Part shown: piece by piece, positions 16,875-25,241 of the stretch
Numbering within the stretch: the stretch's first letter is position 1
How the letters are laid out: each line of letters opens with the position of its first letter
DNA from: Qipengyuania sp. ABI-127-1
GTDB taxonomy: Bacteria > Pseudomonadota > Alphaproteobacteria > Sphingomonadales > Sphingomonadaceae
Direction of reading: 5' to 3'
Length of the DNA stretch: 64,000 bases
NCBI GenBank assembly: GCA_022953095.1
Contig: JALJCR010000001.1
Location: 1,832,501-1,896,500 of the forward strand
The notes under the pieces: generated by a model
Told to the model about the DNA's origin: nothing
The model's input: the letters and a program-made list of their open reading frames with translations, nothing else
The model's database searches: none
Position numbers and translations under genes: made by a program

Positions 16875-18473
16875 GTGACCTACCAGGCCCGGATCGAGGA
16901 ACTGAACGAAACCATCGCAGCCAACGGTGCGCCCTGGGCTGCAATCGACGCCGAAAGCGCCGCGCGCATGGTTGTCCAGAACCGTTTCCGCACGGGGCTC
17001 GACATCGCACGTTACACCGCGAAGATCATGCGCGAGGACATGGAAGCCTACGACCGCGATCCGGCGAACTACACCCAGTCGCTCGGCACGTGGCACGGCT
17101 TCATCGCTCAGCAGAAGATGATCTCCATCAAGAAGCATTTCGGCAGCACCAAGCGCCGTTATCTCTATCTTTCGGGCTGGATGGTCGCCGCTCTGCGCAG
17201 CGAATTCGGCCCACTGCCCGATCAATCGATGCACGAGAAGACCTCGGTTCCCGGACTGATCGAAGAGCTCTACACCTTCCTGCGCCAGGCCGACGCCCGC
17301 GAACTGGGCGGTCTGTTCCGTGAACTCGACGAAGCCAAGGCAGCAGGCGATGCGGTGAATACGCAGCGCCTGACCAAGGAAATCGACGAGCATGAAACGC
17401 ATGTCGTGCCGATCATCGCCGATATCGATGCCGGGTTCGGCAATGCGGAGGCGACTTATCTGCTTGCCAAGAAGATGATCGAGGCTGGCGCCTGTGCCCT
17501 GCAGATCGAAAATCAGGTGTCGGACGAAAAGCAGTGCGGCCACCAGGATGGCAAGGTCACCGTTCCCCACGAAGAGTTCCACCAGAAGATCCGCGCGATC
17601 CGCTATGCCTTCCTCGAACTCGGCGTTCCCGACGGCATCATCGTTGCCCGCACCGACAGCCTCGGTGCAGGCCTCACCAAGTCGATCGCCTATTCGAAGG
17701 AACCGGGCGACCTCGGCGACAAGTACAACAGCTTCCTCGATTGCGACGAAGTCGACGCAGCCGATATTAAGAACGGTCAGGTCTTCATCAGCCGCGACGG
17801 TAAGCTGCTGGCCCCGAAGCGCCTGCCCAGCAATCTCTACCAGTTCCGTTCGGGAACCGGCGAGGATCGCTGCGTGCTCGACTGCATCACCGCACTGGAA
17901 GCGGGTGCCGACCTGCTGTGGATCGAGACCGAGAAGCCGCATGTCGAGCAAATCGCCGGCATGGTGGACCGGGTGCGTGAGGTCATCCCCAATGCCAAGC
18001 TGGTCTATAACAACTCGCCCAGCTTCAACTGGACGCTCAACTTCCGTCAGCAGGTCTACGATGCGTGGACCGAAGCGGGCAAGGACGTCTCGGCCTATGA
18101 TCGCGACAAGCTGATGAGCGTCGATTACGATGGCAGTGAACTGGCCGCCGAAGCCGACGAAAAGATCCGCACCTTCCAGGCAGATGCCGCGAAGCGCGCC
18201 GGTATCTTCCACCATCTCATCACGCTGCCGACCTATCATACGGCTGCACTGAGCACCGACAACCTGGCTCGCGAATACTTTGGCGAACAGGCGATGCTCG
18301 GCTACGTCAAGAACGTCCAGCGCGAAGAAATCCGCCAAGGCATCGCCTGTGTGAAGCACCAGAACATGGCCGGGTCGGACATCGGTGACGACCACAAGGA
18401 GTATTTCGCCGGCGAAGCAGCCCTGAAAGCGGGCGGTAAAGACAATACGATGAACCAGTTCGCCGCTGCGTAA
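16875..18473 (+). CDS. aceA: Isocitrate lyase
   Basis: Splits isocitrate into succinate and glyoxylate, opening the glyoxylate shunt for growth on acetate or fatty acids. The 532-residue protein belongs to the longer Pseudomonas-type ICL branch. The active-site motif is KQCGH (catalytic C221), followed by QDGKVTVPHEEF; other conserved blocks are PIIADIDAGFGN (Mg2+ site), VARTDS and YNNSPSFNW. I chose the GTG at 16875 because AAGGAG stands about 9 bases upstream; the ATG at 16797 would add 26 non-conserved residues. It is divergent from the RamB-like regulator. Malate synthase is not in the window. A small gene and a strong terminator follow. Confidence 0.95.
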   Translation: MTYQARIEELNETIAANGAPWAAIDAESAARMVVQNRFRTGLDIARYTAKIMREDMEAYDRDPANYTQSLGTWHGFIAQQKMISIKKHFGSTKRRYLYLSGWMVAALRSEFGPLPDQSMHEKTSVPGLIEELYTFLRQADARELGGLFRELDEAKAAGDAVNTQRLTKEIDEHETHVVPIIADIDAGFGNAEATYLLAKKMIEAGACALQIENQVSDEKQCGHQDGKVTVPHEEFHQKIRAIRYAFLELGVPDGIIVARTDSLGAGLTKSIAYSKEPGDLGDKYNSFLDCDEVDAADIKNGQVFISRDGKLLAPKRLPSNLYQFRSGTGEDRCVLDCITALEAGADLLWIETEKPHVEQIAGMVDRVREVIPNAKLVYNNSPSFNWTLNFRQQVYDAWTEAGKDVSAYDRDKLMSVDYDGSELAAEADEKIRTFQADAAKRAGIFHHLITLPTYHTAALSTDNLAREYFGEQAMLGYVKNVQREEIRQGIACVKHQNMAGSDIGDDHKEYFAGEAALKAGGKDNTMNQFAAA

Positions 18474-18484
18474 GGAGAGGAAGG

Positions 18485-18676
18485 ATGACGACCATGACAG
18501 ACGACACTCCGAAGACAGAGCCCGGCCGCGCCCGCGCGCTGTTCTCAACCGCCGACTTCCGGCTGCTGCGTACTGCCCTGACGCATTATGCAAGGCAGAC
18601 CGAGGACCGGGAGGAACTGGCGAAGATCAACGCCCTTCACCACCGCCTGGGCACCTACGTCCCTTCGGACGGGTAA
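18485..18676 (+). CDS. Small protein downstream of isocitrate lyase
   Basis: 63 residues, no recognised domain; soluble and charged, with a helical core (TADFRLLRTALTHYARQTEDREELAKI is its middle, residues 22-48, shortened here to key parts: FRLLRTALTHYA and REELAKINALHHRLG). It starts 11 bases after the aceA stop with an AGGAG element before it and is enclosed by the same terminator, so it is cotranscribed with aceA. A role linked to isocitrate lyase is possible but unsupported. An alternative start is the second ATG, four codons in. Confidence 0.65.
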   Translation: MTTMTDDTPKTEPGRARALFSTADFRLLRTALTHYARQTEDREELAKINALHHRLGTYVPSDG

Positions 18677-18722
18677 GCGGAATATAACCCGGTTTAATCA
18701 TTTCTCCTGGGGAGGAGAAAAC

Positions 18723-18765
18723 GGCCGCCGAAGCGTCCCCAACGCTCCGGCGGCCACTCTTTTTT
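18723..18765 (+). terminator. Rho-independent terminator of aceA operon
   Basis: 14-bp stem with one mismatch (18723-18736 with 18742-18755; GGCCGCCG / CGGCGGCC core), 5-base loop and a T6 run at 18760-18765. It lies between the aceA unit and the convergent M20 gene. Confidence 0.9.
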
Positions 18766-18770
18766 GGTGA

Positions 18771-20102
18771 CTAGTTCTCGCCGATGGGCATCAGATCGAT
18801 GGCGGCACTCGCTAGGGCTTCCGCTCCGGCTGCTACGACCTTGTCCGCATCGGGAGCCCAGAAAGGCGAATGAAGCGAGGGCAGCGGAGTTCCGTCCTTC
18901 TCCAGCGCATCGAGCATCGATTGCGGTGTGCCGCTGATCCAGAAGATCATCGATTTGACATCTTCGGGCGCGGCCCGGCGATACTGGCTGAAATCCTCGC
19001 CGCCCATAACTGCGGGCCATTCCATGACACGATTTTCACCGAAACGCTGACGAAAGCCCGCAGCGACCTTCTCGCTGAACTCGGGATCGTTGAACGTCGA
19101 CGGCGTGTGAGGGTCCTTGACCGTCACTTCGGGCATCAATTTCTCGGGCAGGCCGGCCGTGATTGCTTCGCCCCGCGCAACGCGGCGAATACCGTCCAAC
19201 AGAAGCTGCCGACTCTCGTCGGAATAACTGCGCACGGTCAACTGGAGCTTTGCTTCGTCGCTGATGATATTGTGCTTGGCGCCGGCATGGAAACTGCCCA
19301 CGGTAATGACGGCCGGGTCCAGCGGCGAGGAATTCCGGCTGACGACGGTTTGCAGCTTCATGACGATCGCGCTGGCGAGAACGACAGGATCGATCGCCGT
19401 ATGCGGATAGGCGCCATGCCCGCCGACACCCTTCACCGTGATATCCACGCTGTCGACATTGGCCAGTGCATAGCCAGGAGTATAGCCGATGGTCCCCGCA
19501 GGGGCTGGCGCTGCCGCATCATGAAATGCCAGCGCGTAATCGGGTTTGGGAAAGCGGGAGTATAGCCCGTCTTCCAACATGGCGAGCGCGCCGAGACCCA
19601 GTTCTTCCGCAGGCTGAAGCACCATGACCAGCGTGCCCTGCCACGTGTCTTTGTGCCCCACCAGAAGCTGCGCCGCACCGATGAAGCCGGCCATGTGGGT
19701 ATCGTGACCGCAGGCATGCATCACGCCTGTGGTGACGCCGCTGGCCGGAGTCGCGGTGACTGTCGAGGCATAGGGCAGCCCAGTCTGCTCGATCACCGGA
19801 AGGCCGTCCATGTCGGCGCGCAGTAGCACCGTCGGGCCATCGCCGTTGCGCATAACCGACACCACGCCAGTCTTGCCCACGCCTTCGGTTACCTCGAAGC
19901 CCAGCGCCTTCATCCGCTTGGCGAGCTTGGCCGCGGTCTCGAACTCCTCGAAGCTGAGCTCGGGATGGGCGTGGAGATCGCGGTAGAGCTCCATCAGCTC
20001 GGGCATGTCGGCGGCCAGATCGTCGCGCAGTTCGTTGGCGGCGGCGGGCGCTGCCAGCAGCATCGCCAGCGCGGCCAGGCTTGTTGGAACGGTTTTGGAC
20101 AT
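18771..20102 (-). CDS. Exported M20-family metallopeptidase / amidohydrolase
   Basis: 443 residues with a signal peptide (hydrophobic run LAALAMLLAAPAAA, cleavage near residue 22). M20D-type amidohydrolases remove acyl or amino groups from N-acyl amino acids or peptides using two metal ions. Motifs are RADMDGLPV (about 95-103), HACGHDTHMAGF (metal ligands), QPAEE (catalytic Glu pair) and GGEDFSQY near the C-terminus. The start at 20102 gives a clean signal peptide; longer in-frame starts reach 20420 but run into the upstream gene. It lies downstream of the EptA-like gene on the same strand, with palindromes in the 115-base gap, so it may have its own promoter. The substrate is unknown. Confidence 0.9.
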   Translation of the reverse strand: MSKTVPTSLAALAMLLAAPAAANELRDDLAADMPELMELYRDLHAHPELSFEEFETAAKLAKRMKALGFEVTEGVGKTGVVSVMRNGDGPTVLLRADMDGLPVIEQTGLPYASTVTATPASGVTTGVMHACGHDTHMAGFIGAAQLLVGHKDTWQGTLVMVLQPAEELGLGALAMLEDGLYSRFPKPDYALAFHDAAAPAPAGTIGYTPGYALANVDSVDITVKGVGGHGAYPHTAIDPVVLASAIVMKLQTVVSRNSSPLDPAVITVGSFHAGAKHNIISDEAKLQLTVRSYSDESRQLLLDGIRRVARGEAITAGLPEKLMPEVTVKDPHTPSTFNDPEFSEKVAAGFRQRFGENRVMEWPAVMGGEDFSQYRRAAPEDVKSMIFWISGTPQSMLDALEKDGTPLPSLHSPFWAPDADKVVAAGAEALASAAIDLMPIGEN

Positions 20103-20122
20103 CGGCACTCGTCTCCCTACAC

Positions 20123-20147
20123 ATGGACCGCATGGACCACGGTCCAT
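20123..20147. promoter_or_regulatory. Candidate operator with three ATGGACC units
   Basis: ATGGACC (20123-20129) is followed by the perfect palindrome ATGGACC-AC-GGTCCAT (20132-20147). It lies 20-45 bases upstream of the M20 amidohydrolase start, suiting a repressor or activator site. Confidence 0.42.
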
Positions 20148-20217
20148 TGGCGGAAAATCCTGCTCTCGTTTGCGAGGGGTCTTTTCGCAGAATGACGCGC
20201 GGTAGGAAAGGGCGGGC

Positions 20218-21918
20218 CTATTCCTTCGCGGGACCATCATCGGGGACCGCCACGAAATCGGCCTCGTCCACCTTCTGCCACTGCGGTTCGCGGTTGAGAC
20301 GGGCGTTGAACAGCATGTTAAACGTTCCCGGATCGGTCGAGGGTTCGTCGAGCGCTCCGCCATAGCGTGCCCGCACTGCTGCACGCTCGTATCCCATCGC
20401 GGCAAGCAGGGTCGGTGCAATCATGTAGTGGCTGGCGGGACCGTTGGGCACGAAATCAAACGGCCCGCCCTCGCCCTGCATTGCGACCAGTGGAACCGCA
20501 CCTTCTTCGGGACGGGGCGAGGATGAGCAATGCGTTGTCGTCCCTGCCTCGCGATCCTCGTGCAGATCCTGCCCGTGATCCGAGGTGTAGATAACCAACG
20601 CCCGGCTCAGGTCGGCGTTGCGCAGGAAATCCGCAAAGAACTCGCCCGTGCTCCAGGCAAGTGTGTTGCGATAGGAATTGCGGTAGCGCTTCCACTCTTC
20701 CTTGCTGCCGCCGAAACCGGCTCGCGAGCCTGTATCGACGATATTCGTGTAAGATCCTTGAGCAAGGTTAGGCAGGTAGAGCGCACGATCTGCCGGGTAC
20801 TTGTCGTGCACCGGGAAATGCGCGCCGACTTTGTTGGCGATAATGAAGCTCGAGCGCTCGTCCGAGAGGAGTTCGGCGAGCGTCTCGCCCAGCGCCATAT
20901 CGCGCTCGACCACGGGGACATCGTCGAATTGGATGAAGCGGTCGATCTCGGCGAACTCTTCTGCATCCATGCCGTTCTGAAGAGCACCGCCGGTCCGCTG
21001 GGCATCGAGATAGACCGTCTCCAGTCCCGCCCCCTTCGCATAAGCCCAGAGAGACGGTCCGACCCCGATGTCGCGGCGGTAGGTGTCGCGCGTTCCGGCA
21101 TAGCGCAGGGCGATGTTCGAACCGGTGCTGCAGTTGGTGATGGCCGCCGCAATGCCGAAATTGGCGAGGGTGATGCCTTCACCCGGGGCGGTCAGGCCCG
21201 AGGACACGCCCGCAGGTGAATTGATATCGAGGTAGTGCGCCGTGACGCTCTCGTCGATAAGCAACACGATATCGCGGTAGAGCGGCTTGGCGGCCTGCGC
21301 GATTGCCACCGCTTCCCGCGGGCCCAGGTCGCCCGTCAACCGTTCGTATCCGGCAAGCAGTGTGTAGGTCAGCGCGGGATAGCTGCCCGGAACGCCCTTC
21401 AGCCCGTCACCGCCTCGCAGAAACGCAAAGCCGGTGAAAAGGGCTACTATTGGGAGTGGCACGAGGGGAACGATTGGGCCGAGACGGCCGTGCATTTGAA
21501 AAGCGCCCGTTGGCTTTAGACCGATGGCCAGCAAGAGGAGCAGCGCGCGCGGGATTGCCGCGGATAGCGCCCGGCTGTTCTGCTCGATGGCATCGCCTGC
21601 AAAACCGGTCGCGTTTACGAGGTCGATGTAGACCGCATAGGTCATGAAATCGAGCGAGGAGCGCTCGTAGCTCTCCATGAACCAAGAGCCGACGGCGAAC
21701 AGGATTGCGAGCGCCCAGCGCAGCCATGCCGGGCGTGTCCATGCGGCGCCCACGATCCCGATGATTGCAAGCGCGAACATGCCGACAAAGGCGATCTTGC
21801 CGCCCATCCCCCCGATATCGGCGATCCGGTCCAGGACTCCGGGAGTTAGCGACAGGATGTAGGTAAGCAGCGCCAGCGGCTTCGCAGCTGCCGACAGCCA
21901 CGCACCGCGCTTGTTCAC
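20218..21918 (-). CDS. EptA-like membrane sulfatase-fold transferase
   Basis: 566 residues: five N-terminal membrane helices (within residues 13-168), then a periplasmic alkaline-phosphatase/sulfatase-fold domain. Catalytic positions match phosphoethanolamine transferases rather than sulfatases: metal ligand E223 in LLIDES, putative nucleophile T265 in TNCSTGSN, H367/H371 in GAHFPVH, and D447-H448 in YTSDHGQDLHED. There is no Cys/Ser-x-Pro-x-Arg formylglycine motif, so it is not a classical sulfatase. EptA-type enzymes move phosphoethanolamine onto lipid A or other surface glycolipids. Its start overlaps the SLC13 permease stop by 4 bases (ATGA), implying coupled translation. The acceptor lipid is unknown. 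Confidence 0.85.
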   Translation of the reverse strand: MNKRGAWLSAAAKPLALLTYILSLTPGVLDRIADIGGMGGKIAFVGMFALAIIGIVGAAWTRPAWLRWALAILFAVGSWFMESYERSSLDFMTYAVYIDLVNATGFAGDAIEQNSRALSAAIPRALLLLLAIGLKPTGAFQMHGRLGPIVPLVPLPIVALFTGFAFLRGGDGLKGVPGSYPALTYTLLAGYERLTGDLGPREAVAIAQAAKPLYRDIVLLIDESVTAHYLDINSPAGVSSGLTAPGEGITLANFGIAAAITNCSTGSNIALRYAGTRDTYRRDIGVGPSLWAYAKGAGLETVYLDAQRTGGALQNGMDAEEFAEIDRFIQFDDVPVVERDMALGETLAELLSDERSSFIIANKVGAHFPVHDKYPADRALYLPNLAQGSYTNIVDTGSRAGFGGSKEEWKRYRNSYRNTLAWSTGEFFADFLRNADLSRALVIYTSDHGQDLHEDREAGTTTHCSSSPRPEEGAVPLVAMQGEGGPFDFVPNGPASHYMIAPTLLAAMGYERAAVRARYGGALDEPSTDPGTFNMLFNARLNREPQWQKVDEADFVAVPDDGPAKE

Positions 21919-23714
21919 AATCCGTAGGTCACGACGAGGCCCAGCGAAAGCATCGCAACCATGATAAGGACCAGCGGCACCCCGGTACGAACGTAGTCCT
22001 TAAACTCGTAAGACCCCTCGGCCATGATGAGCATGTTGGTCTGGTAGGCGATGGGTGTCGCGTAGCAGAGGTTGCTGCCGAACAGCACGGCTAGGACAAG
22101 CGGTTCTGGCGGAAGGCCCAGCTTGGTCGCGATTGCAAAGGCGATGGGCGTACCGACGGTTGCTGCCGTGGCATTGGACGCAAAGTTGGTCAGGAAAGTC
22201 ATTGCGAGCATGATCGCTGCAAGCGCGGCGGCGGGGGACAGATAGTCGAGCCCCGCGGCAAGCACGGTTCCGATCCAGTCGGCCGCCCCGCTATCCAGGA
22301 TGATGCGGCCAAGGGCGATACTCGCCGCAACGAGTACGATGACACTGCCCGAAAGACCGCGCCCGACGCGGTCGAATTTCACGCAGCCGGTAACGAACAT
22401 GAGGATCGCACCTGCCAGCGAGGCAATGGCGATGGGGACCAGACCGACCGAAGCGAGAGCGATGGAGCCGCCCATGATCGCGGCAGCCAGGGTCGCCTTC
22501 GAACGGCGGGGCAGCTCGCGCATTCCTTCGAGCTGCAACAGGCTGTCGGCCCGGGCAAAATGCTGCATGTCGTCGGGCAGGCCCATGACCAGGAGTACGT
22601 CACCTTCGGCAAAGCGATGATCGCCACCCTCTGAGAACTTCTCCTTTTCGCCTACAAGTCGCTCGGGCCGATGGGTCCCGATGATTGCGACACCGTAAAG
22701 ATCGGCGATCCCCGAGCTGGGCAAGGTCCGGCCTATAAGGCGGGAGTCGGCGGTCACGATCATTTCACCGACCGCGATATCGGTGCGCGTCTCGCTCGAC
22801 CGGCGCCGGATGCGGTCAAGCACCCAACTGGGGGCGGCATCGCCGCGCAGCGTCGCCATGGCTTCTTCGATTGCCTCGTGGGTGCCCGTCATGCGCAAGC
22901 GATGCTGAGGTCTTAGCAGGCCGGGAGGAACGTCGTGGAATTCGATACCCGTGGGAAGACGGGTTTCGAGCTCGGACAACTCCCGTCCGTTGAGCATCGA
23001 ATTCTCGGTGACTCTCAACCGGGTTTCGAACAGACGCTGCGCGTGTACGGTTTCGACCCGGTTGTCCCCCAGCATGCGGGGCATCACGATCCAGACAAAG
23101 GGGAGCGCGACAAGAGAGGCAAACAGGACGATCGGCGTGAAATGGAACACGTCCATTTCGGGCATTCCGAGATCCACCGCGATCGAAACGACGAGAATAT
23201 TGGTGGAAGTGCCGATGGTCGTGGCAAGACCGCCCATCAGCGATGCCGCGTTGATCGGGATGAGCGCCTTGGATGCCGGTAACAGCCCACGAAGGGCAAG
23301 TTGTACGAAGATCGGAATCAACAGCACCAATACGGGCGTGTTGTTCACGATCATCGACAGAAAGAAGGTCACCAGCAGGGAAAACAGCAGCCCAAGCTGG
23401 AGATTGATCTTGAAGAGCCGTTCGAGAAATCGCGCTGCAGGTTCCAGCGCGCCGGTCACCACCAATCCCCGCCCCATGATCATCAGCGCGCAGATGGTAA
23501 TCAGCGCGTAATGGCCGAAACCCGAAAAGGCGAGACTAAGGCCATCGGTTGGCTGAGTGTCGGGCAGAGGGAAGAAATAGAGGCCGACCGCGATCACCGC
23601 GATAGTCAGCAGCGAAATGATCTCCACCGACATGCGCCCGCGCGCAAAGGCGACGAACATCGCGATGGTGATGATCATCGCTGCAATCGCGTGGTATGAA
23701 GGAGGCCCGATCAT
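21915..23714 (-). CDS. SLC13 / DASS-type anion permease with RCK_C (TrkA-C) domains
   Basis: 599-residue inner-membrane transporter. N- and C-terminal membrane halves flank a cytoplasmic insert with two RCK_C-like domains (about residues 215-300 and 310-400; e.g. IGTHRPERLVGEKEKFSEGG). Motifs MIVNNTPVLVLLIPI and, in the second half, LTNFASNATAATVGTPIA correspond to the repeated Ser-Asn-Thr anion-binding hairpins of this superfamily. Relatives carry sulfate, citrate or dicarboxylates. It is translationally coupled to the EptA-like gene. tRNA-Leu lies 48 bases upstream on the same strand. Confidence 0.88.
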   Translation of the reverse strand: MIGPPSYHAIAAMIITIAMFVAFARGRMSVEIISLLTIAVIAVGLYFFPLPDTQPTDGLSLAFSGFGHYALITICALMIMGRGLVVTGALEPAARFLERLFKINLQLGLLFSLLVTFFLSMIVNNTPVLVLLIPIFVQLALRGLLPASKALIPINAASLMGGLATTIGTSTNILVVSIAVDLGMPEMDVFHFTPIVLFASLVALPFVWIVMPRMLGDNRVETVHAQRLFETRLRVTENSMLNGRELSELETRLPTGIEFHDVPPGLLRPQHRLRMTGTHEAIEEAMATLRGDAAPSWVLDRIRRRSSETRTDIAVGEMIVTADSRLIGRTLPSSGIADLYGVAIIGTHRPERLVGEKEKFSEGGDHRFAEGDVLLVMGLPDDMQHFARADSLLQLEGMRELPRRSKATLAAAIMGGSIALASVGLVPIAIASLAGAILMFVTGCVKFDRVGRGLSGSVIVLVAASIALGRIILDSGAADWIGTVLAAGLDYLSPAAALAAIMLAMTFLTNFASNATAATVGTPIAFAIATKLGLPPEPLVLAVLFGSNLCYATPIAYQTNMLIMAEGSYEFKDYVRTGVPLVLIMVAMLSLGLVVTYGL

Positions 23715-23762
23715 CCAGTGTCAAAAATCCCAGTTTATTCACCGATGTGCAAGGATTTAGTT

Positions 23763-23847
23763 TGGTACCCCTGGCCGGACTCGAACCGGCACTTCGTAAG
23801 AAACTCGATTTTGAGTCGAGCGCGTCTACCAATTCCGCCACAGGGGC
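23763..23847 (-). tRNA. tRNA-Leu (CAA)
   Basis: 85 nucleotides including encoded CCA (complement of 23763-23765). Acceptor GCCCCTG pairs with CAGGGGT. The anticodon arm is CTCGA-CTCAAAA-TCGAG, giving anticodon CAA, which reads UUG. The long variable region and GGTTCGAGTCC T-arm fit a class II leucine tRNA. Confidence 0.96.
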
Positions 23848-23865
23848 ACTGGGTCGGGAGCGCGG

Positions 23866-23894
23866 CGGATAGCTCGTGGCACGGCGCGGTTCAA
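23866..23894 (-). promoter_or_regulatory. Probable sigma-70 promoter of tRNA-Leu
   Basis: On the minus strand TTGAAC (23889-23894), 17-base spacer, TATCCG (23866-23871), 19 bases before the tRNA 5' end. Confidence 0.5.
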
Positions 23895-23914
23895 GCGGCG
23901 CGTTGCATTGTCCC

Positions 23915-24253
23915 TTAAAAATCCATGCCGATCGCAATATGCGCAAGCCGCGGCGCATCTTTGAATTTGGCGCCCATGGCGCCCATGGCCAGTATGGGGC
24001 CGTCTTCGACGAGCTGAAATGCGAGCGAGGGCGGTCTGAAGTCGGGCTCCGCCGGTTCGGGCTCGTGCAGCGTTGAGGAGATCGGGCGCTGGCGGTCGGT
24101 GACCATTCGGCCATCCTTGACGAGCGTGCTTGCGAGATCGAATTCGTGCGGCAACGAACCTATCGATTGCTCGGCCTTGCCCTGCCCTTCGGCCCCCACG
24201 GCCGGAACCGCGCAAGCGGCACATACAGATGCGATTGCCAGCTTCGTGGACAT
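23915..24253 (-). CDS. Hypothetical exported protein
   Basis: 112 residues with a signal peptide (KLAIASVCAACAVPAVGA, cleavage near residue 21). The mature part is polar and proline-rich in the middle (HEPEPAEPDFRPPS) and ends in a hydrophobic stretch with a short alternating repeat, GAMGAKFK. No domain is recognised. The ATG at 24253 gives a better signal peptide than the start at 24268. A near-consensus EcfG promoter (GGAAC-N17-CGTC) lies upstream, hinting at stress induction. It precedes tRNA-Leu on the same strand but is probably a separate unit. Confidence 0.7.
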   Translation of the reverse strand: MSTKLAIASVCAACAVPAVGAEGQGKAEQSIGSLPHEFDLASTLVKDGRMVTDRQRPISSTLHEPEPAEPDFRPPSLAFQLVEDGPILAMGAMGAKFKDAPRLAHIAIGMDF

Positions 24254-24286
24254 GGGCGACCTCTCCATTCCTGTGTATGGAGAAGA

Positions 24287-24312
24287 GACGTATGAAGGTT
24301 CGCGTCGGTTCC
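24287..24312 (-). promoter_or_regulatory. Possible EcfG-type promoter (one mismatch)
   Basis: On the minus strand GGAAC (24308-24312), 17-base spacer, CGTC (24287-24290) instead of CGTT, 33 bases before the start at 24253. It is weaker than the two exact sites in the window. Confidence 0.42.
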
Positions 24313-24340
24313 CGATGCCTGTGCTGGAACGCGCTGGCTG

Positions 24341-25162
24341 CTACGCCTTGAGGGCACCGACAAGCAGCTTGTGGAGCTTCGAATGCAGCGCGTCATTTCC
24401 CGCCAGTACCTGGGCGGAATGTATCGGCTGCGAACGCCCACGGAAATCCGAAACGAAACCGCCCGCTTCACGCACGATGAGGCAGCCGGCAGCCGTGTCC
24501 CAATCGTTGAGGCCGCTTTCCCAGAAACCGTCGAATCGACCGGCCGCGAGCCAGGCGAGATCAAGTGAGGCTGCACCGAAGCGGCGGACCCCAGCCACCT
24601 GCGGACCGATAGCCCCGAAGATCTTGGTCCATTCACCAAAATCGCCGTGGCCCTGGAACGGGATACCTGTAGCAATCAGTGCCTCGGGGAGATTGCGGCG
24701 GGCCGAGACACGCAGACGGCCATCATGCAACCATGCTCCACGACTTTTCTCGGCCCAGAAGGTCTCGTCGGTAATCGGGTTGTAGATCACTCCGGCTGTG
24801 ACATCACCCCAACCACCGCCGCCAAGCTTGGGCTCCTGTACCGCAATACTGATCGCGAAATGCGGAATGCCATGGAGAAAGTTGCTCGTCCCGTCGAGCG
24901 GATCGACGATCCAGCGCGGCTTGCTTTCATCGCCTTCGATAATGCCGGCCTCTTCCATCACGAAACCCCAATCGGGGCGCGCAGAGAGAAGTTCGTCATA
25001 GATCGTGCGTTCGGCGATCTGATCGGCTTTGGAAACGAAGTCGGCCGGTCCCTTGCGACTGACCTGGAGATGCTCGACCTCGCCAAAGTCGCGGCGCAGG
25101 CGGCCACCCGCCTTGCGCGCGGCTTTCTCCATTACGCGGATGACACCCGATAGAACGGCCAT
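24341..25162 (-). CDS. suhB: Inositol monophosphatase-family protein
   Basis: 273-residue Mg2+-dependent phosphatase of the inositol monophosphatase family, which dephosphorylates inositol-1-phosphate or related sugar phosphates; in E. coli SuhB also acts in rRNA antitermination. Metal-binding motifs are EEAG (about 70-73), IVDPLDGTSNFLHG (about 85-98) and NDWDTAAGCLIVREAGG near residue 215. The length is standard. It lies 79 bases behind efp on the same strand and may share its transcript. The gene symbol rests on the usual annotation of this family in alphaproteobacteria; the cellular substrate is not shown. Confidence 0.88.
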   Translation of the reverse strand: MAVLSGVIRVMEKAARKAGGRLRRDFGEVEHLQVSRKGPADFVSKADQIAERTIYDELLSARPDWGFVMEEAGIIEGDESKPRWIVDPLDGTSNFLHGIPHFAISIAVQEPKLGGGGWGDVTAGVIYNPITDETFWAEKSRGAWLHDGRLRVSARRNLPEALIATGIPFQGHGDFGEWTKIFGAIGPQVAGVRRFGAASLDLAWLAAGRFDGFWESGLNDWDTAAGCLIVREAGGFVSDFRGRSQPIHSAQVLAGNDALHSKLHKLLVGALKA

Positions 25163-25241
25163 GGAAACTCTCTTATTCGGTCAGGGCGCGGATCGTGCGC
25201 GCCGGAAAGTGGACGGTGGCCCGATCGCGGGCCACGCGCAA

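Noticed and set aside
16836-18593. 585-codon open frame antisense to isocitrate lyase
   Set aside because: Shadow of the strongly biased aceA codons; the sense frame has all isocitrate lyase motifs and the antisense protein resembles nothing.
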